DNA from: Gammaproteobacteria bacterium
GTDB lineage: Bacteria; Pseudomonadota; Gammaproteobacteria; Ga0077536
Assembly (NCBI GenBank): GCA_030639105.1
Contig: DAOWDI010000013.1
Location: 1-8,412 of the forward strand
Direction: 5' to 3'
DNA length: 8,412 nucleotides
A model generated the notes under the pieces. It was given only the letters and a program-made list of their open reading frames with translations, ran no database searches and was not told the origin of the DNA. Made by a program: the position numbers and the translations under genes. Shown here piece after piece: positions 5,974-8,412 of the stretch; the stretch's first letter is position 1, and each line of letters begins with the position of its first letter.

Positions 5974-6567
5974 TCAGGCAAGACTTTTCAGAATCTCGCG
6001 AATGAGTTCTTCGCTCGATTTGCCGGGTGTATTCACCTCCAGCACGAGTCGACTTGCTTCGGGCGGTTTGTAGCCGAGTGCGATCAATCCATCGATGGCA
6101 TCGGTGATGGCATCCGCCTTCGCGCTGCTCGAAGCCGACCGCGCCGGGCCATCGGCTGTGGCCCAATCACCAACGCGGTCACGCATTTCCACGATAAGGC
6201 GCTCGGCGGTCTTTTTCCCGATCCCGGGCAGCGCGGTGAGCCGGGCCGCATTGCTTTCGTGCACGCATTGGACGAATTCGTCTACCTCGATACCGGACAA
6301 GATTGCCAGCGCGACTTTTGCGCCGACGCCGCTGATCTTAATAAGGCAACGAAACAATTTACGTTCTGTTTCCGTCGCGAACCCGAATAGGAGATGAGCG
6401 TCGTCACGCACGACAAAATGCGTGAGCAGCGTGACTTGGGTGTCCAGATCCGGTAGCGACCATACGGTCGTCATTGGCACCTCGACCTCGTAGCCGACGC
6501 CGTGGCAATCGATGACCAACCATGGGGGCCGTTTCTCCACCAACACGCCCGTAAGGCGACTGATCAA
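5974..6567 (-). CDS. ruvA: Holliday junction-binding protein RuvA
   Basis: RuvA tetramers bind the four-way junction and load RuvB. The 197-aa protein has the three family domains. An OB-fold (about 1-64) begins [20 protein letters not shown] and includes [10 protein letters not shown] and [18 protein letters not shown] domain with two helix-hairpin-helix motifs follows: [13 protein letters not shown] (about 78-90) and [16 protein letters not shown] (113-128). After a flexible linker, the C-terminal RuvB-binding domain contains [18 protein letters not shown]. The start codon is TTG at 6567: the plus strand reads CAA at 6565-6567, and the translation from here aligns with MIGRL of E. coli RuvA. 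It overlaps the ruvC TGA in the sequence TTGA, so it is probably translated by reinitiation. ruvB is unusually distant, 199 bases downstream. Confidence 0.96.
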   Translation of the reverse strand: MISRLTGVLVEKRPPWLVIDCHGVGYEVEVPMTTVWSLPDLDTQVTLLTHFVVRDDAHLLFGFATETERKLFRCLIKISGVGAKVALAILSGIEVDEFVQCVHESNAARLTALPGIGKKTAERLIVEMRDRVGDWATADGPARSASSSAKADAITDAIDGLIALGYKPPEASRLVLEVNTPGKSSEELIREILKSLA

Positions 6568-7091
6568 CGGAGTCGGCCTGCGCGCATGGTTGCGGCGGCC
6601 TGGATACCGCGTAAACCGTATTGCGTATGCCCGTGGCAGAGGGCCGTACCAAGGGCATCGGCCGCATCAGCACCAGGGGCATCGGGTAGGCACAGCAGTA
6701 CCTTGATCATATGCTGAACCTGTTGCTTGGTGGCATGTCCGCGGCCGACTATCGCTTGTTTGATTTGGGTCGCGCTGTATTCGAAAACCGGCAGATCCTT
6801 GTGCGCACAGGCGACGATTGCGGTTCCGCGCGCCTGACCGAGTTTGAGTGCGGAATCGGCATTGCGGCTCATGAAGATCTTTTCGATTGCAGCATGGTCC
6901 GGCAGGTATTCGTCAATGACCGTGGTCAGTTCGTTAAATATCCGCTTGAGCCTTTCGGGCATGTCGAACTCCGCCACGCGGATGTGGCCGCTGGCAAGGT
7001 ACACGGCGTGCGGCCCATCCATTCGAACCACGCCGTAACCAGTAATACGAGAACCCGGATCGATACCGAGTATGGTGGTTACCGGCAACAC
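6564..7091 (-). CDS. ruvC: Holliday junction resolvase RuvC
   Basis: RuvC is the dimeric, Mg-dependent endonuclease that nicks Holliday junctions symmetrically. From the GTG at 7091 it has 175 aa, against 173 in E. coli. The RNase H-like fold is shown by [39 protein letters not shown] and [12 protein letters not shown]. The four catalytic acids are Asp11, Glu70, Asp142 and Asp145, at the same spacing as E. coli Asp7, Glu66, Asp138 and Asp141. The start is uncertain: the frame is open to an ATG at 7172, but those 27 extra residues lie inside yebC and are absent from the family. Between yebC and the first conserved residues only GTG (7091) and TTG (7088) can start. AAAAGGG at 7096-7102 is 4 bases from the GTG and 7 from the TTG. 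The gene overlaps ruvA by 4 bases. Confidence 0.94.
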   Translation of the reverse strand: MLPVTTILGIDPGSRITGYGVVRMDGPHAVYLASGHIRVAEFDMPERLKRIFNELTTVIDEYLPDHAAIEKIFMSRNADSALKLGQARGTAIVACAHKDLPVFEYSATQIKQAIVGRGHATKQQVQHMIKVLLCLPDAPGADAADALGTALCHGHTQYGLRGIQAAATMRAGRLR

Positions 7092-7095
7092 GCGG

Positions 7096-7102
7096 CCCTT
7101 TT
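7096..7102 (-). promoter_or_regulatory. Ribosome binding site that places the ruvC start
   Basis: AAAAGGG on the minus strand lies just after the yebC TGA (7105-7107). It is 4 bases before GTG at 7091 and 7 bases before TTG at 7088; the second spacing is closer to ideal, so the TTG (174 aa) is a real alternative. A TGATG at the yebC stop also offers an ATG, but that frame stops after eight codons and does not encode RuvC. Confidence 0.5.
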
Positions 7103-7104
7103 CA

Positions 7105-7854
7105 TCACGCCTCGAGTTCTGCGAGTACGTCTTCAGAGATTTCGGCGTTTGAATAGATTTTCTGAGTGTCATCCAGCTCTTCGAGCATGTCCAGCAGCCG
7201 CATCATCTTTTCCGCTTCGATAGCATTCAGCATATTGCTGTTTTCGGCCCGCATGGTGACTTCCGCGTTTTCAGGCTCGAAACCCGCCGCCAGCATTGCT
7301 GCTCTAATGTCGCTGAAGATGTCGGGTTTGGTCAACACATCGATTGAGGTATCGTCATTCACGACCACATCATCGGCGCCCGATTCCAGCGCTGCCTCCA
7401 TAACGGCATCTTCGTCGCTGCCGGCTGGAAAGCTCAGCAGGCCAACTTTGGAGAACATATAGGCGACCGATCCATCGGTACCGAGATTGCCTCCGCTCTT
7501 GGTAAAGGCGTGCCGGACTTCGGCAACCGTGCGATTACGGTTGTCGGTCATGCAGTCCACCATCACCGCGATGCCGCTCGGCCCATAGCCCTCGTAACGG
7601 ATCTCATCGTAGTTTTCGCCCTCAGTGCCACCCACTCCTTTGCCGATAGCCCGCCCGATAGTGTCCTTAGTCATGTTGTTGCCGAGGGCATTGTCGACGG
7701 CGGCGCGCAAACGTGGGTTGGCGGCGGGGTCTCCACCGCCGAGCCTCGCCGCAACCGTGATCTCGCGAATGAGCCGGGTGAATATCTTGCCGCGCTTTAC
7801 ATCCTGGCGGCTCTTGCGGTGCCGGATGTTCGCCCACTTACTATGTCCCGCCAT
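7105..7854 (-). CDS. yebC: YebC/PmpR family protein (TACO1-like translation or regulatory factor)
   Basis: This is a cytoplasmic protein of the YebC/PmpR family. Members have been described as DNA-binding regulators (PmpR in Pseudomonas); more recent work ties the family, including mitochondrial TACO1, to translation of difficult sequences such as proline runs. Which role applies here cannot be read from the sequence. The protein is 249 aa, normal length. It begins with the family signature [23 protein letters not shown], quoted in part ([10 protein letters not shown], then RHRK). It continues with [48 protein letters not shown] and [14 protein letters not shown]. The C-terminal third is acidic and ends near [13 protein letters not shown]. 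The ATG at 7854 is preceded by GAGGG 5 bases upstream. ruvC follows 13 bases after the stop, the usual arrangement in gammaproteobacteria. Confidence 0.95.
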   Translation of the reverse strand: MAGHSKWANIRHRKSRQDVKRGKIFTRLIREITVAARLGGGDPAANPRLRAAVDNALGNNMTKDTIGRAIGKGVGGTEGENYDEIRYEGYGPSGIAVMVDCMTDNRNRTVAEVRHAFTKSGGNLGTDGSVAYMFSKVGLLSFPAGSDEDAVMEAALESGADDVVVNDDTSIDVLTKPDIFSDIRAAMLAAGFEPENAEVTMRAENSNMLNAIEAEKMMRLLDMLEELDDTQKIYSNAEISEDVLAELEA

Positions 7855-7934
7855 TAATACCCTCGAGATTGCCCACTTAGAAGAGCGCTATTTTCGCAGA
7901 AGTCGCCGCTCCTTGCAGCGCCGCGTAGCCCGGC
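7855..7934 (-). other. nadA-yebC spacer, no clear promoter or terminator
   Basis: This 80-base gap contains the yebC ribosome site but no hexamer pair resembling a sigma-70 promoter and no stem followed by a U-run. A 4-bp stem, GCCG and CGGC, right after the nadA stop is too short to call. nadA and yebC may therefore be co-transcribed, but absence of a recognisable signal is weak evidence. Confidence 0.3.
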
Positions 7935-8412
7935 TTAGGCATCATTATTGCCATAGATCACCTGCTCTCTTTGTGCGGCAAAGTCCAGGAGGCGCTTGAT
8001 CGGGATCCTCGCGCGGTCGCACAACTCGCGTGGCAGTTTAATTTCGTTACTGCGGTTACGCAGCGTTGCGAGCAGCGGCGCCAGCTGGTTCATCGCCATC
8101 CACGGGCAGTGCGCGCAGCTTCTACAGGTGGCGCCATGACCGCTCGTTGGCGCTTCGATCAACGTTTTACCAGGCGCCGCAGCCTGCATCTTGTAGAAGA
8201 TCCCGCTATCGGTTGCGACGATGAATTTCGTCGCGTCCATATTTTTAACCGCCGCGATAAGGCCGCTCGTAGACGCCACAACGTCGGCCTGCTCGATCAC
8301 CGACGGTGGCGATTCGGGATGCACGAGCACCTTCGCGTCGGGATGTTTGAGGTGTAGTTCTTCGAGTTCGAGACCCTTAAACTCTTCGTGCACGACACAG
8401 GCACTGTTCCAC
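7935..8412 (-). CDS. nadA: Quinolinate synthase NadA, C-terminal part; 5' end beyond the window
   Basis: NadA is a [4Fe-4S] enzyme that condenses iminoaspartate from NadB with dihydroxyacetone phosphate to give quinolinate, the precursor of NAD. The open frame enters from the high-coordinate edge with WNSACVVHEEF, whose Cys (codon 8397-8399) corresponds to the middle cluster ligand (Cys200 in E. coli). Further motifs are VLVHPESPPSVIEQADVVASTS, quoted in part (VLVHPESP, then ADVVASTS), FIVATDSGIFYKMQ, and the signature GATCRSCAHCPWMAMN, whose CxxCxxC lies at about 8106-8126; its last Cys is the conserved third ligand in E. coli. The C-terminus ends RIPIKRLLDFAAQREQVIYGNNDA (shortened here: LLDFAAQ, then IYGNNDA). 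About 159 codons, a little under half the usual 350, are present. A GTG at 8393 is internal, not a start. Confidence 0.96.
   Translation of the reverse strand, partial: WNSACVVHEEFKGLELEELHLKHPDAKVLVHPESPPSVIEQADVVASTSGLIAAVKNMDATKFIVATDSGIFYKMQAAAPGKTLIEAPTSGHGATCRSCAHCPWMAMNQLAPLLATLRNRSNEIKLPRELCDRARIPIKRLLDFAAQREQVIYGNNDA

Noticed and set aside
5846..6166. A 106-codon minus-strand frame spanning the ruvA end and the spacer
   Set aside because: Most of it is an out-of-frame reading of ruvA; it has an Arg/Cys/His-rich composition with no domain, and the spacer part adds only about 40 residues.
7092..7172. ATG at 7172 as the ruvC start
   Set aside because: It would overlap yebC by 68 bases and add 27 residues not found in RuvC, whose conserved part begins within a few residues of the GTG at 7091.
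1..8412. Mobile element, CRISPR array, tRNA or undescribed defence or biosynthetic system
   Set aside because: I saw no transposase, integrase, direct-repeat array, cloverleaf or unknown multi-gene cassette; every coding stretch belongs to a well-known housekeeping family.

Overview
The window is a compact, single-direction stretch of a gram-negative chromosome. Every gene I can support lies on the minus strand, so transcription runs from high to low coordinates. In that order it reads: nadA (5' end outside the window), yebC, ruvC, ruvA, ruvB, ybgC, tolQ, tolR, tolA, tolB, pal, cpoB (3' end outside the window). The gene order yebC-ruvCAB-ybgC-tolQRAB-pal-cpoB and the close match of each protein to the enterobacterial and pseudomonad versions point to a gammaproteobacterium with moderately high GC content. 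I cannot name the genus. nadA directly upstream of yebC differs from Escherichia coli, where nadA lies beyond the pal-cpoB end of the tol cluster.

Region by region: 7935-8412 is the C-terminal part of quinolinate synthase NadA. After an 80-base spacer, 7105-7854 encodes YebC. 5974-7091 holds ruvC and ruvA, which overlap by 4 bases and both appear to start at non-ATG codons. A 199-base spacer (5775-5973), unusually long for this otherwise packed cluster, separates ruvA from ruvB (4725-5774). It carries several short dyads and a degenerate LexA-like site. From ruvB to tolR the genes abut or overlap (gaps of 2 and 7 bases, one 11-base overlap), then come tolA, tolB, a 101-base spacer with a perfect 9-base dyad, pal and cpoB.

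Functionally there are two modules plus flanking genes. RuvA, RuvB and RuvC form the Holliday-junction branch-migration and resolution machine. TolQ, TolR and TolA are the proton-motive-force-driven inner-membrane complex; TolB and CpoB are periplasmic, and Pal is the outer-membrane lipoprotein. Together they drive outer-membrane constriction at division and coordinate it with septal peptidoglycan synthesis. YbgC is the hotdog thioesterase that habitually accompanies tolQ.

I found no mobile elements, CRISPR array, RNA genes or unknown multi-gene system. All complete genes look intact and close to the length of their families. The items worth a second look are small and regulatory: a long hairpin built into the last codons of pal, the dyad between tolB and pal, the structured ruvA-ruvB spacer, and the rare start codons of ruvC and ruvA.
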